Assembly: GCA_001298575.1 (NCBI GenBank)
Contig: LJCV01000044.1
Location: 62,001-126,000, forward strand
Source: Actinobacteria bacterium OK074
GTDB lineage: Bacteria > Actinomycetota > Actinomycetes > Streptomycetales > Streptomycetaceae
Reading direction: 5' to 3'
Length of the DNA: 64,000 nucleotides
The position numbers were made by a program, and so were the translations under genes. Position 1 is the stretch's first letter; each line of letters begins with the position of its first letter. Below are positions 21,001 through 28,291 of this stretch, piece by piece. A model generated the notes under the pieces. The model searched no databases. It saw only the letters and a program-made list of their open reading frames with translations, and had not been told where the DNA came from.

Positions 21001-21183
21001 GGCCGCAACACGGCGGACAACGTCAACCGCACCGGCACCACCCACCGCGTCGAGACCGCGGGACGGCACGTGCTGACGTTCTGGATGGTCGACCCCACCG
21101 TGGTGCTCGACCGGCTCGTCATCGACACCGGCGGCCTGAAGTACAGCTACCTCGGCCCGCCGGAGAGCCTGCGGCCGAGCTGA
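18031..21183 (+). CDS. Tat-secreted xylan alpha-glucuronidase, glycoside hydrolase family 115
   Basis: A 1050-residue secreted GH115 enzyme, expected to remove (4-O-methyl)glucuronic acid from xylan. A Tat signal (SRRSVLGWAAATTALAG) precedes the conserved N-terminal domain (SGDDWPGVVRVVGDLRADIE) and the catalytic barrel (KYRGFFINDENPAL, NYLWPAVWGRAF, GTSHEAPMMR, MVDQDFEGVVTLGMRG, VFTDDNWGNVR). Beta-sandwich C-terminal domains begin around residue 750. Leu31, inside the signal peptide, is encoded by TTA (18121-18123), the only in-frame TTA I found in the window, implying bldA control. GGGAG precedes the ATG at 18031. Palindromic boxes at 17763-17782 and 17980-17994 suggest xylan-responsive repression. 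An esterase gene follows. Confidence 0.92.
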   Translation: MDDDVRRPVSRRSVLGWAAATTALAGPLGSLPGLPGDAYAAERSVRPTDPGAYISFAPVAGGFPLVRSGRAVPLVVSGDDWPGVVRVVGDLRADIERVTGVRPDVVRDRVPDAAEIAIIGTIGRSPLLDGLVAAGKLDVSAVDGSWETSLQTVVERPLPGVERAFVIAGGDQRGTIFGAYDVSRGIGVSPWHYWADAVPVHRDALYVRPGRHTQGTPAVKYRGFFINDENPALGTWAPATFGPGRATGYAGGFNSAFYAKVFELLLRLKANYLWPAVWGRAFAEDDPDNHATAKAYGIVMGTSHEAPMMRGIEEWNRHAVAAVRDGQGNIVTAGHDPYGGTGEWSFRYNAEALKAYWRDGIQRMVDQDFEGVVTLGMRGNGDTALGDGNGIELMRQIITAQRQIVADVTGKDVTAVPQVWTMYKEVQHYWDSGLRVPDDVTVVFTDDNWGNVRKLPDPDSAPRTGGYGLYYHFDYVGGSRSYKWLDTNSLPNVRDQLHQTYAYGSHGLWVANSGDVKGNERPTQFFLDYAWAPGRWGPEALPEWDLQYARQNFDGRLAADIAQVLRGYEQLQTRRKPELLNRRQTLDPAQDPASASAVVTDDKATPFSQTDYREIERVTREWQDLAARADEVASALPASDQDAWFELVGYAVSATANLYLLRQAEFTNLRYAAQGRAATNDRADAAEARLADDLALADRFNSRTAGGTWQGFQTQTHIGYGDTARYGSSASWADPPQPDQLYPAVRRIAVPTTAEMGVAVDGSDAWWPHARGGAVLPAFSPYQTQPAQYIDVFNRGATPFAYTIGTGAPWLTVDRPRGTVAREQRVTLAVDWRRAPEGSSRVPVTVTGSEGTTVVVQAVVDNPGIPRAQLAGFVEANGHVAIEAEHFSRNIPAGGVSWRRVPGLGRTGDGMEPFPVTAAARTPGSGPRLEYDVSLFTTGTVTVWAHLAPRNAALTTPGLRYAVSLDDGAPQSVDVIAATGSDDGTMNNQWGRNTADNVNRTGTTHRVETAGRHVLTFWMVDPTVVLDRLVIDTGGLKYSYLGPPESLRPS

Positions 21184-21272
21184 GCCGCGGCACGGACACA
21201 CCCCACGCACGGCCATGCCGGGTGCCGCCCCGGCCGGAAACATCTGCCCGCACAGATGGAGGTATGCCGTCC

Positions 21273-22604
21273 ATGAAACGAGCATCAGCGCTGGTGGGCG
21301 TGGTCGTCACGCTCCTCGTCGCGACCACCGGGCTCCTCGTCCCCACCGCGGTGAGGGCCGACACGTCCCCCGGGTACGCCACCCCGACGACGAAGGGCGC
21401 GCACTGGGTGAACACCTGGGCGGCGATGCCTCAGTTGACGGAGCCGGCCAACATGCCGCCCGCGCCGTTCACCGGCAGCGACCGGGTGTTCGAGAACGCC
21501 ACCCTGCGCCAGACCGTGCACGTGACGGTCGGCGGCCGGTACACGCGGATACGCCTGTCCAACGCGTTCGGGGGCACGGACCTGCCCGTCACCTCGGCCT
21601 CCGTGGCCCTCCCGGTGGACGGCGGGGCGGGCGTCGGAGCGATCGTGCCCGGCAGCGCGCGGCCGGTGACGTTCGACGGGCAGCCGGGCATCGACATCCC
21701 GAAGGCCGCGCAGGCGGTCAGCGACCCGCTGGACCTCGACGTCGGGCCGGGCACCAACCTGACCGTCACCCTCTACCTCGCCACCGGCCAGGCGTCCACC
21801 GCGATCACCTCGCACCCCGGCTCGCGCACCACCTCGTACCTGCTGGCCGGCGACCACCTCGACGACACCGACCTGACCGGCGCCACCACGGCCGACCACT
21901 GGTACTTCCTCAGCGGCGTCGAGACCTGGTCCGGGCCCGCCACCACCGCGGCCGTGCTGCTGGGCGACTCGCTCACCGACGGCCGCGGCTCCACCACCAA
22001 CCGCAACGACCGCTGGCCCGACCAGCTCCTCGCCCGCCTCCAGTCCCGCCCCGCCACCGCCGACGTCGCGATCCTCAACCAGGCGGCCGGCGGCAACTGC
22101 GTCCTGCGCGACTGCCTGGGCCCCAACGCGCTGTCCCGGGTGGACCGCGACGTCCTCGCCCAGAGCGGCGTCCGGTGGCTCCTCGTCTTCGAGGGCGTCA
22201 ACGACATCGGCGCAGCCGCGACCACCGACTCCGCCACGCGACGGATCACGGCGGACCTCGGCACCGCCTACCGGCAGATCGTCACCCGCGCCCACGCCCA
22301 GGGCATCCGCGTCTACGGCGCCACCCTCACGCCGTTCGGCGGCAACAGCTACAACGACCCGGCCGGGGCGCACGAGGCCGCCCGCCAGGCCGTCAACCGG
22401 TGGATCCGCACCAGCGGCCGGTTCGACGCGGTCGTCGACTTCGACAAGGCGGTCCGCGACCCCGAAAACCCCCGCCGACTGCTGCCCGCCTACGACGTCG
22501 GCGACCACCTCCACCTCAACCCCACCGGCTACCGGGCCCTCGCCGACGCCGTACCGGCGCATCTCTTCACCGGTGCCGCGGTCCCGCCCGGTTTCGCCGG
22601 CTGA
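21273..22604 (+). CDS. Secreted SGNH/GDSL-type esterase
   Basis: A 443-residue secreted hydrolase with a Sec signal peptide (MKRASALVGVVVTLLVATTG, cleavage near VRA-DT). The N-terminal beta-rich domain carries the conserved WAAMPQ stretch. All four SGNH blocks follow: GDSLTDGRGS (nucleophile Ser), the Gly block near NQAAGGNC, FEGVNDIG (GxND) and DHLHLNPTGY (Asp-His). The start is ATG 21273 because GGAGG is nine bases upstream; an ATG at 21264 directly abuts that site. Position 90 bp after the GH115 gene suggests deacylation of xylan side groups, which is inference. Confidence 0.88.
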   Translation: MKRASALVGVVVTLLVATTGLLVPTAVRADTSPGYATPTTKGAHWVNTWAAMPQLTEPANMPPAPFTGSDRVFENATLRQTVHVTVGGRYTRIRLSNAFGGTDLPVTSASVALPVDGGAGVGAIVPGSARPVTFDGQPGIDIPKAAQAVSDPLDLDVGPGTNLTVTLYLATGQASTAITSHPGSRTTSYLLAGDHLDDTDLTGATTADHWYFLSGVETWSGPATTAAVLLGDSLTDGRGSTTNRNDRWPDQLLARLQSRPATADVAILNQAAGGNCVLRDCLGPNALSRVDRDVLAQSGVRWLLVFEGVNDIGAAATTDSATRRITADLGTAYRQIVTRAHAQGIRVYGATLTPFGGNSYNDPAGAHEAARQAVNRWIRTSGRFDAVVDFDKAVRDPENPRRLLPAYDVGDHLHLNPTGYRALADAVPAHLFTGAAVPPGFAG

Positions 22605-22928
22605 CCGCGGACGCGACCGCCTCGGAGAGCGGCGGCCGTTGCCGGGAACCCCGTCGCACGGCTCGCTCGTTGGGGCAGGTGCGGCCGGGCACGAGTGGCG
22701 GAATCAGCCGAGCGGCTCCGCGGGGCGAGCCGAGCGTCCCGTGGGGAGATCGGGATCTCGCCATCACCGGCACATCGGGTGCGTGCATACGTCGTATGGG
22801 CGGACAATCGATGTGGGGGTCCTCGTGGACGCCGCCGTGGCCGGTGGCACCCACCGGGAGCGGCGGACCGGCCCGGACAGAGGTTCTTTCGACCCCTCCG
22901 ACGGGCCGGAGGCGGCGAGGAGGCTGAG
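22605..22928. other. Intergenic region of 324 bp with two small palindromes
   Basis: No gene is supported here. Two perfect inverted repeats precede the Rv1733c-like gene: GAGATC-GG-GATCTC at 22746-22759 and CATACG-T-CGTATG at 22786-22798. Either may be an operator. I do not see the GGGAC-type DevR/DosR box that controls Rv1733c in mycobacteria. Confidence 0.5.
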
Positions 22929-23513
22929 ATGCGAACCCGGGTGCGCGGCTGGCGCTGGCGGCGCAATCCCCTGCGGCGCCATTCGGACGTCGTCGAGGCG
23001 TGGACGGCGCTGGTGGTCATGGTCCTGCTGCTGGTCGGGGCGCCCCTGGCCGGGATGCTGGCGGGCTGGTGGGCGTACGACGACGGGCGGGCGCAGGCCG
23101 CGCAGCAGCGGGCCGACCGGCACCGGGTCCCCGCGGTGCTGCTGGAGGACGCGCCCAAGGAGGAGGCGTCCGTCCAGGGCGGCAAGCAGCCCCTGTACGA
23201 GGCGAAGGTGCGTTGGACGGTCTCCGGTCAGGGCACCCGGACGGGGCCCGGCCTGGTCCCCGCGGGCGCCAAGCGCGGCGAGCACACCGAGGTGTGGCTC
23301 AACGCGGCGGGGCAGAGCGTGACGCCGCCGATCACCGACGCGGCGGTCTGGCAGGCGACCCTCACCACCGGGGTGTGGGCGGCCGGTTCGGCCGCGGGCC
23401 TCGTCCTCGGCGCGCACTTCGTGGTCCGGCGGGTGGCCCAGCGCCACCGGATGGCGGAGTGGGAACGGGAGTGGGAGCGGATGGGGCCGGAGTGGGGGCG
23501 GCGGACGGCTTAG
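22929..23513 (+). CDS. Rv1733c-family membrane protein
   Basis: A 194-residue protein with the typical start MRTRVRGWRWRRNPLRRHSD. Two transmembrane helices (residues ~25-50 and ~145-170) flank an extracytoplasmic domain of about 95 residues (WTVSGQGTRTGPG, EVWLNAAGQSVTPP). The tail is acidic and aromatic (EWEREWERMGPEWGRR). This matches a family common in Streptomyces and related to the dormancy-regulon protein Rv1733c of M. tuberculosis; its function is unknown. GAGGAGG precedes the ATG. Confidence 0.82.
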   Translation: MRTRVRGWRWRRNPLRRHSDVVEAWTALVVMVLLLVGAPLAGMLAGWWAYDDGRAQAAQQRADRHRVPAVLLEDAPKEEASVQGGKQPLYEAKVRWTVSGQGTRTGPGLVPAGAKRGEHTEVWLNAAGQSVTPPITDAAVWQATLTTGVWAAGSAAGLVLGAHFVVRRVAQRHRMAEWEREWERMGPEWGRRTA

Positions 23514-23550
23514 CCGGCCAGGGGCGGGGAGCGGGCGGACGGGCGCCGCT

Positions 23551-23817
23551 TTAGCCGTCGTTGACGAGGCCGTCGTTGGCGAGGCCGTCGTTGGCGAGGC
23601 CGTCGTTGGCGAGGCCGTCGTTGGCGAGGCCGTCGGCAGTGAGGCCGTCGTCCCCATGGCGGTCGTCGGCGAGGCGGTCGAGCCACTCCCCCAGTAGGTG
23701 CCGTTCCGCGCCGGTGAGCGTCGTCTGGTCGGACAGTCTGGCGCGCAGGGCGCGGGCCGCGCCGGACGGGCCCGGGTCCCGGACGGCGGGCTCCTGGTTG
23801 ATCACGGCGGCGACCAT
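23551..23817 (-). CDS. Small protein ending in LANDG pentapeptide repeats
   Basis: An 88-residue frame. The first ~50 residues look like a helical domain (ALRARLSDQTTLTGAERH, LLGEWLDRLADDR). The C-terminus is a run of pentapeptides (DGLTA, DGLAN four times, DGLVN) produced by a 15-bp tandem repeat. It starts 27 bp from the divergent NmrA-like gene and converges with the Rv1733c-like gene. No family is recognised. It could be a real small protein or a degenerating gene; the repeat makes strain-to-strain length change likely. Confidence 0.5.
   Translation of the reverse strand: MVAAVINQEPAVRDPGPSGAARALRARLSDQTTLTGAERHLLGEWLDRLADDRHGDDGLTADGLANDGLANDGLANDGLANDGLVNDG
23554..23643. repeat. 15-bp tandem repeat array
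   Basis: Six units of 15 bp based on GCCGTCGTTGGCGAG. Four are identical, the first has one change (TTGACGAG) and the last is diverged (GGCAGTGAG). On the minus strand the array encodes the LANDG repeats of the small protein at 23551-23817. Confidence 0.9.
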
Positions 23818-23843
23818 GGAGGCGCGCAGCGTCGTCGATCATC

Positions 23844-24707
23844 GTGACCGGAGCGACCGGGCAGCTCGGACGCCGGATCGTCGAGCGGCTGCTGACCCGC
23901 GTACCGGCGGACCGGGTCGGCGTCAGTGTCCGCGACCCGCACCGGGCCAAGGACTTCGCCGACCGGGGGGTGCGGGTACGGCCCGGGAGCTTCGCCGACG
24001 CCGGCAGCCTCGCCCACGCCTTCGAGGGCGCCACCCAGGTGCTGATCGTCTCCGTCGACTCGATGGGCGCCGAGACCGTACGGCTGCACCGGGCCGCGAT
24101 CGACGCGGCCGTGGCGGCGGGCGCCCGGCGCATCCTGTACACCAGCCAGACGGGGGCCTCGGCCACGTCCCGCTTCCAGGCGTGCCGCGACCACGCCGCC
24201 ACCGAGGACGCGTCGCGCGCCTGCGGTGTGCCGTTCACCTCGCTGCGCAACGGCTTCCACGCGGCCAGCGCCCTGCACTTCCTCGGCCCCGCCCTGGAGT
24301 CCGGCGAGATCGTGCTCCCCGCGGACGGGCCGGTCCGCTGGACCTCCCACGCCGACCTCGCCGAGGCCGCCGCCGTCCTGCTGGCCGACGAGGGCCGCAT
24401 CGACGGCCCCACACCCCCACTCACCGCGGGCCAGGCCCTGACCTTCGACGACATCGCCCGCATCGCCACCGACATCCCCGGCCGCGCCTTCAAGAGGACG
24501 ACCGCGCCGGACGACGCCTTCCGGGACCGACTGGTGGGCCAGGGTGTGCCCGCCGAAACCGCGAGCCACCTGCTCGGCATCTTCCGCGCCGCCCGCGCGG
24601 GCGAGTTCGCCACCGCCGACCCGGTCCTGGCCACCCTGCTCGGCCGCGAGCCCGCCACATTCGGCACGGTCCTGGGCGAGCGGCTCGCCGCCGATGCCGG
24701 ACGCTGA
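23844..24707 (+). CDS. NmrA-like NAD(P)-binding protein with an irregular start
   Basis: A 287-residue atypical short-chain dehydrogenase like quinone oxidoreductase 2 / NmrA proteins: TGATGQLGRRIVERLL (NADP loop), DPHRAKDFADRGVRVRPGSF, ARRILYTSQTGA, SLRNGFHAASAL. The only in-frame start is GTG 23844, which would truncate the first beta strand and has no ribosome binding site. Upstream codons read ATC ATC GTG ACC, where the relative at 31368 has ATG ATC GTA. An ATG-to-ATC change at 23838 could have destroyed the start, so expression may be impaired or leaderless from the GTG. Confidence 0.8.
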   Translation: MTGATGQLGRRIVERLLTRVPADRVGVSVRDPHRAKDFADRGVRVRPGSFADAGSLAHAFEGATQVLIVSVDSMGAETVRLHRAAIDAAVAAGARRILYTSQTGASATSRFQACRDHAATEDASRACGVPFTSLRNGFHAASALHFLGPALESGEIVLPADGPVRWTSHADLAEAAAVLLADEGRIDGPTPPLTAGQALTFDDIARIATDIPGRAFKRTTAPDDAFRDRLVGQGVPAETASHLLGIFRAARAGEFATADPVLATLLGREPATFGTVLGERLAADAGR

Positions 24708-24749
24708 CCGCGCAGAGGGCTACAGGGTTACGCCGTGTCGTCCAACGGG

Positions 24750-26096
24750 CTACGCCAGGCCCTGCATCCGCCGGGCGATCCGCCCGTGGTCCCGCAGCAC
24801 GTCGGCGAGTGCCGGGAGCAGCGGCTCGCCGCGCTCCACCAGTACCCGTCCGCCCACGACCGTCGTCCACGCGCGGGCCGGTCCGCAGCGCAGCCAGGCT
24901 TCGACCGGGTCGCTCACCGCGCCCGCGAGCGCCACCTCGTGCAGGTCCCAGACCACCAGGTCCGCGCAGGCGCCCGGCCGCAGATGGCCGAGTTCGTCGG
25001 CCCGGCCGAGGCAGCGGGCGGAACCGCGGGTGGCGATGTCGAGGGCGTCGCGCGCCGTCATCGCGCCGGGGCCGCCCCGGTAGCGGCCCAGCAGCAGCGC
25101 GTTGCGGGTCTCCATCCACAGCGAGGCGTGGTCCGTGGACGCCGAGCCGTCGCAGCCGATCCCGACCGGCAGCCCCAGTTCCCGCATCTCGCGCACCCGT
25201 GCCGTACCGCCGCCGATCAGCATGTTGGAGCTGGGGCAGTGCGCCACGCCGACGCCCGCGGCGGCCAGGCGGCGCAGTTCGCCGTCGTTCGGGTAGATGC
25301 AGTGCGCGACCCAGCTGCGGTCGCTGAGCCAGCCGGTGTCCTCGAAGTACTCGACGGGACGGCAGCCGTAGGTCGCCAGGCAGTACGTGTCCTCGTCGTG
25401 GTCCTCGGCGAGGTGGGTGTGCAGCCGTACGTCGTACCGCTCGGCGAGTTCCGCCGTCGCCGTCATCAGTTCCCTGGTCACCGAGAACGGCGAGCAGGGC
25501 GCGAGTGCCACCCGGATCAGGGCGCCGGGTCCGGGGTCGTGGTGGGCCTTGATCAGCCGTTCGCTGTCGGCGAGGACCTCGTCCTCGGTCTGGGTGACGC
25601 TGCGCGGCGGCAGTCCGCCGTCCTCGACCGAGCGGGTCATCGAGCCGCGGGTGGCGTGGAAGCGGAAGCCGATGTCGCGGGCGGCGCGGATCTCGGCGTC
25701 CACGAGGTGGGGCCGGGGGTGCACGTACAAATGGTCGGAGGACGTGGTGCAGCCGCCCATCAGGAGTTCGGCCATGCCGACGTACGCCGACACGTACGCG
25801 CCCTCCTCGTCGAGGGCGGCCCACAGCGGGTACAGCGTGGTCAGCCAGTCGAAGAGGGTGCCGTTCACGGCGGGGGCGTAGGAGCGGGTGAGGTTCTGGT
25901 AGATGTGGTGGTGCGTGTTGACCAGGCCGGGCGTGACCAGGCGCCCGCTCGCCGAGATCGTCCGCGCGGCCTCGGGTTCGCTGCCCGGTCCTCCGACGTC
26001 CGCGACGCGTCCGGCGTCGATCGCGATCCAGCCACCGGGGATCTCGCGGTCCCCGTCGACGACGAGCAGTCGGGCGTCTTTCACCAGGAGATCCAC
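24750..26096 (-). CDS. Amidohydrolase, 8-oxoguanine deaminase-like
   Basis: A 448-residue TRZ/ATZ-type metal hydrolase. It has the N-terminal composite domain and the metal motif NTHHHIYQNLTRSYAP, where the HHH and YQ are typical of 8-oxoguanine deaminases. The remaining metal ligands lie in LHTHLAEDHDED, WVAHCIYPNDGEL and IGCDGSASTDHASL. Deamination of 8-oxoguanine or a related purine to a xanthine derivative is the likely reaction. The start is GTG 26096, chosen by family length; no strong binding site is visible. It is divergent from the CE7 esterase. Confidence 0.85.
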   Translation of the reverse strand: MDLLVKDARLLVVDGDREIPGGWIAIDAGRVADVGGPGSEPEAARTISASGRLVTPGLVNTHHHIYQNLTRSYAPAVNGTLFDWLTTLYPLWAALDEEGAYVSAYVGMAELLMGGCTTSSDHLYVHPRPHLVDAEIRAARDIGFRFHATRGSMTRSVEDGGLPPRSVTQTEDEVLADSERLIKAHHDPGPGALIRVALAPCSPFSVTRELMTATAELAERYDVRLHTHLAEDHDEDTYCLATYGCRPVEYFEDTGWLSDRSWVAHCIYPNDGELRRLAAAGVGVAHCPSSNMLIGGGTARVREMRELGLPVGIGCDGSASTDHASLWMETRNALLLGRYRGGPGAMTARDALDIATRGSARCLGRADELGHLRPGACADLVVWDLHEVALAGAVSDPVEAWLRCGPARAWTTVVGGRVLVERGEPLLPALADVLRDHGRIARRMQGLA

Positions 26097-26214
26097 GCCG
26101 TCATGGTAGCCGCGGAGATCGCCCGCCGCCCGTCCCGATCGGACCCTGGCGTGGGCACGGCACCCGCCGTACGGTGTGATCATCCGCACCCGCTTGGACA
26201 AAGGTAGGACCTTC

Positions 26215-27183
26215 ATGGCCCAGTTCGACCTGCCACTCGACCAACTCCGCACTTACACCAGTGCGTCCGTGGAGCCCGAGGACTTCGACGCCTTCTGGGC
26301 GAAGACCCTGGCGGAGAGCCGCGAGCACGACCTGGACGCGCGGTTCGAGCCGGTCGAGACGCACCTGACGACGGTGACCGTGTACGACGTGACGTTCGCC
26401 GGGTTCGGCGGTCACCCGGTCAAGGGCTGGCTGACCCTCCCGAGCAGGGCGAGTTCGCCGCTGCCGACGGTCGTGGAGTTCATCGGGTACGGCGGCGGAC
26501 GCGGCCTGCCGCACACACATCTGCTGTGGGCGTCGGCCGGTTACGCGCACTTCGTGATGGACACGCGCGGCCAGGGCAGTGCGTGGGGCGGCGGCGGGGA
26601 CACCCCGGACCCGGTGGGCTTCGGTCCGGCGTACCCCGGGTTCATGACCCGCGGTATCGAGGACCCCGAAAGCTACTACTACCGGCGGCTGTTCACGGAC
26701 GCGGTCCGCGCGGTGGAGGCGGCCCGCTCCCACCCGCTGACGGACCCGGCGCGCACCGCCGTCGTCGGCGGCAGTCAGGGCGGCGGCATCGCGATCGTCG
26801 CGGGCGGCCTGGTGCCGGACCTCGCGGCCGTCGCGCCGGACGTGCCGTTCCTGTGCGACTTCCCGCGCGCGACGACGCTGACCGACCGCGACCCGTACCG
26901 CGAGATCGGCAACTACCTCAAGACCCACCGCGGCCGAACCGCCCAGGTCCGGCGCACCCTGGCGTACTTCGACGGCGTCCACTTCGCCGGCCGCGGCCGG
27001 GCCCCGGCGCTGTTCTCGGCGGCCCTGGAGGACCTCACCTGCCCGCCGTCGACGGTCTTCGCCGCGTTCAACGTGTGGGGGCAGGAGGACAAGGCGATCG
27101 AGGTGTACGACTTCAACGACCACGAGGGCGGCGGCCCGTACCAGGAGGCGACGAAGCTGCGCTGGCTGGCGGCGCGTTTCTGA
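26215..27183 (+). CDS. Acetylxylan esterase / cephalosporin C deacetylase, carbohydrate esterase family 7
   Basis: A 322-residue intracellular alpha/beta hydrolase of family CE7, which deacetylates xylo-oligosaccharides and cephalosporins. Recognisable stretches are MAQFDLPLDQLRTY, VEPEDFDAFW, YDVTFAGFGGHPVKGWL and MDTRGQGS. The nucleophile elbow is GGSQGGG (Ser about residue 187), and the catalytic His lies in HEGGGPYQ (about residue 303). The length is that of the family hexamers. There is no signal peptide, so it would act on imported oligosaccharides and complement the secreted GH115 and GDSL enzymes. AAAGGTAGG precedes the ATG. Confidence 0.93.
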   Translation: MAQFDLPLDQLRTYTSASVEPEDFDAFWAKTLAESREHDLDARFEPVETHLTTVTVYDVTFAGFGGHPVKGWLTLPSRASSPLPTVVEFIGYGGGRGLPHTHLLWASAGYAHFVMDTRGQGSAWGGGGDTPDPVGFGPAYPGFMTRGIEDPESYYYRRLFTDAVRAVEAARSHPLTDPARTAVVGGSQGGGIAIVAGGLVPDLAAVAPDVPFLCDFPRATTLTDRDPYREIGNYLKTHRGRTAQVRRTLAYFDGVHFAGRGRAPALFSAALEDLTCPPSTVFAAFNVWGQEDKAIEVYDFNDHEGGGPYQEATKLRWLAARF

Positions 27184-27211
27184 CCCGGTCTCCGACGCGC
27201 ACCCGGCGCAC

Positions 27212-27273
27212 GCGTACGGCTGTCGCGGCACCGGCCGCGCGCGTACGGCTGTCGCGGCTTCGGCGTACGGCTG
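27212..27273 (+). repeat. Short direct repeats downstream of the CE7 gene
   Basis: GCGTACGGCTGTCGCGGC occurs at 27212-27229 and 27241-27258, and its first 11 bases again at 27263-27273. They fill the 222-bp gap between the CE7 esterase and the next alpha/beta hydrolase. Function is not evident. Confidence 0.7.
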
Positions 27274-27405
27274 CCCGGGCGTCCGCATAAGGCCGTCCGG
27301 CATACGTCACGAGCCGTACGCGTGCGTCGTACCCCTTGGCCCGCTCCGGCCGAGTGCGGGCTCCGGACGGTTGCGCGGGCGCCGTGACCGCATAGCTTTC
27401 ACGGC

Positions 27406-28239
27406 ATGACCTCCAATGACGCACAACTGATCGAGAGTGCCAACGCCTCCGGGCGGGTCCCGGTCGTCTTCGTGCACGGTCTGTGGCTGCTGCCGAGCAG
27501 TTGGGACCGCTGGGTCGCCCACTTCGAGCAGGCCGGGTACGCGGCGGTCTCGCTGTCCTGGCCCGACGATCCCGACACGGTCGCGGACGCCAACGCGCAT
27601 CCGGAGGTGTTCGCGGGCAAGACGGTCGGCCAGGTGGCCGACCACCTGGACGCGCTGATCAGCGGTCTGGACCGCAAACCCGCGGTGATCGGGCACTCGT
27701 TCGGCGGCCTGCTCACCCAGATCCTCGCGGGGCGTGGTCGCTGCGCCGCCTCGGTCGCCATCGACCCCGCCCCCTTCCGGGGCGTCCTGCCGCTGCCCGT
27801 CTCGGCGCTGCGCTCCGCCGCGCCCGTCCTGAGCAACCCGGCCAACCGGAGCCGGGCCGTCCCGCTCACCTTCGACCAGTTCCGGTACGGCTTCGCCAAC
27901 GCGGTGAGCGAGGAGGAGGCCAAGGAGTTGTACGAGACGTTCGCCGTGCCCGCGCCGGGCGCCCCGCTGTTCCAGGCGGCCGTGGCGAACTTCAACCCGT
28001 GGACCGAGGCGAAGGTCGACACGGAGAATCCGGAGCGCGGCCCGCTGCTGGTCGTCTCCGGCGAGAAGGACCACACCGTGCCGTGGGCCATCGCGAACGC
28101 CTCGTTCAAGCGGCAGCAGCGCAATCCGGGCGTCACCGAGATCGTCGAGATGAAGGACCGCGGTCACGCGCTGACCATCGACCACGGCTGGCAGGAGGTC
28201 GCGGACACGGCGCTGTCGTTCGTCCGCCGCTTCGTCTGA
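27406..28239 (+). CDS. Alpha/beta-fold hydrolase
   Basis: A 277-residue hydrolase. It has the oxyanion region VVFVHGLWLLPSSWDRW, the nucleophile elbow IGHSFGGLLTQ (Ser about residue 105), the acid in VVSGEKDHTVPW and the catalytic His in MKDRGHALTIDHGW. There is no signal peptide, so it is cytoplasmic. Relatives include non-haem haloperoxidase-like and lactone hydrolases; the substrate cannot be predicted. It stands alone and converges with a methyltransferase gene. Confidence 0.85.
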   Translation: MTSNDAQLIESANASGRVPVVFVHGLWLLPSSWDRWVAHFEQAGYAAVSLSWPDDPDTVADANAHPEVFAGKTVGQVADHLDALISGLDRKPAVIGHSFGGLLTQILAGRGRCAASVAIDPAPFRGVLPLPVSALRSAAPVLSNPANRSRAVPLTFDQFRYGFANAVSEEEAKELYETFAVPAPGAPLFQAAVANFNPWTEAKVDTENPERGPLLVVSGEKDHTVPWAIANASFKRQQRNPGVTEIVEMKDRGHALTIDHGWQEVADTALSFVRRFV

Positions 28240-28291
28240 GCCGGAGCGCCGCGGCGTCGGCCGCCCCTTGCGCGGAGCGGCCCACGGCGGT

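Noticed and set aside
18121-21285. A 1054-codon open frame on the minus strand
   Set aside because: It is the antisense of the GH115 gene, whose plus-strand product has recognisable family blocks and a Tat signal.
23554-23643. Could the repeat array be a CRISPR array?
   Set aside because: Units are 15 bp, contiguous and without unique spacers; they are a coding tandem repeat.
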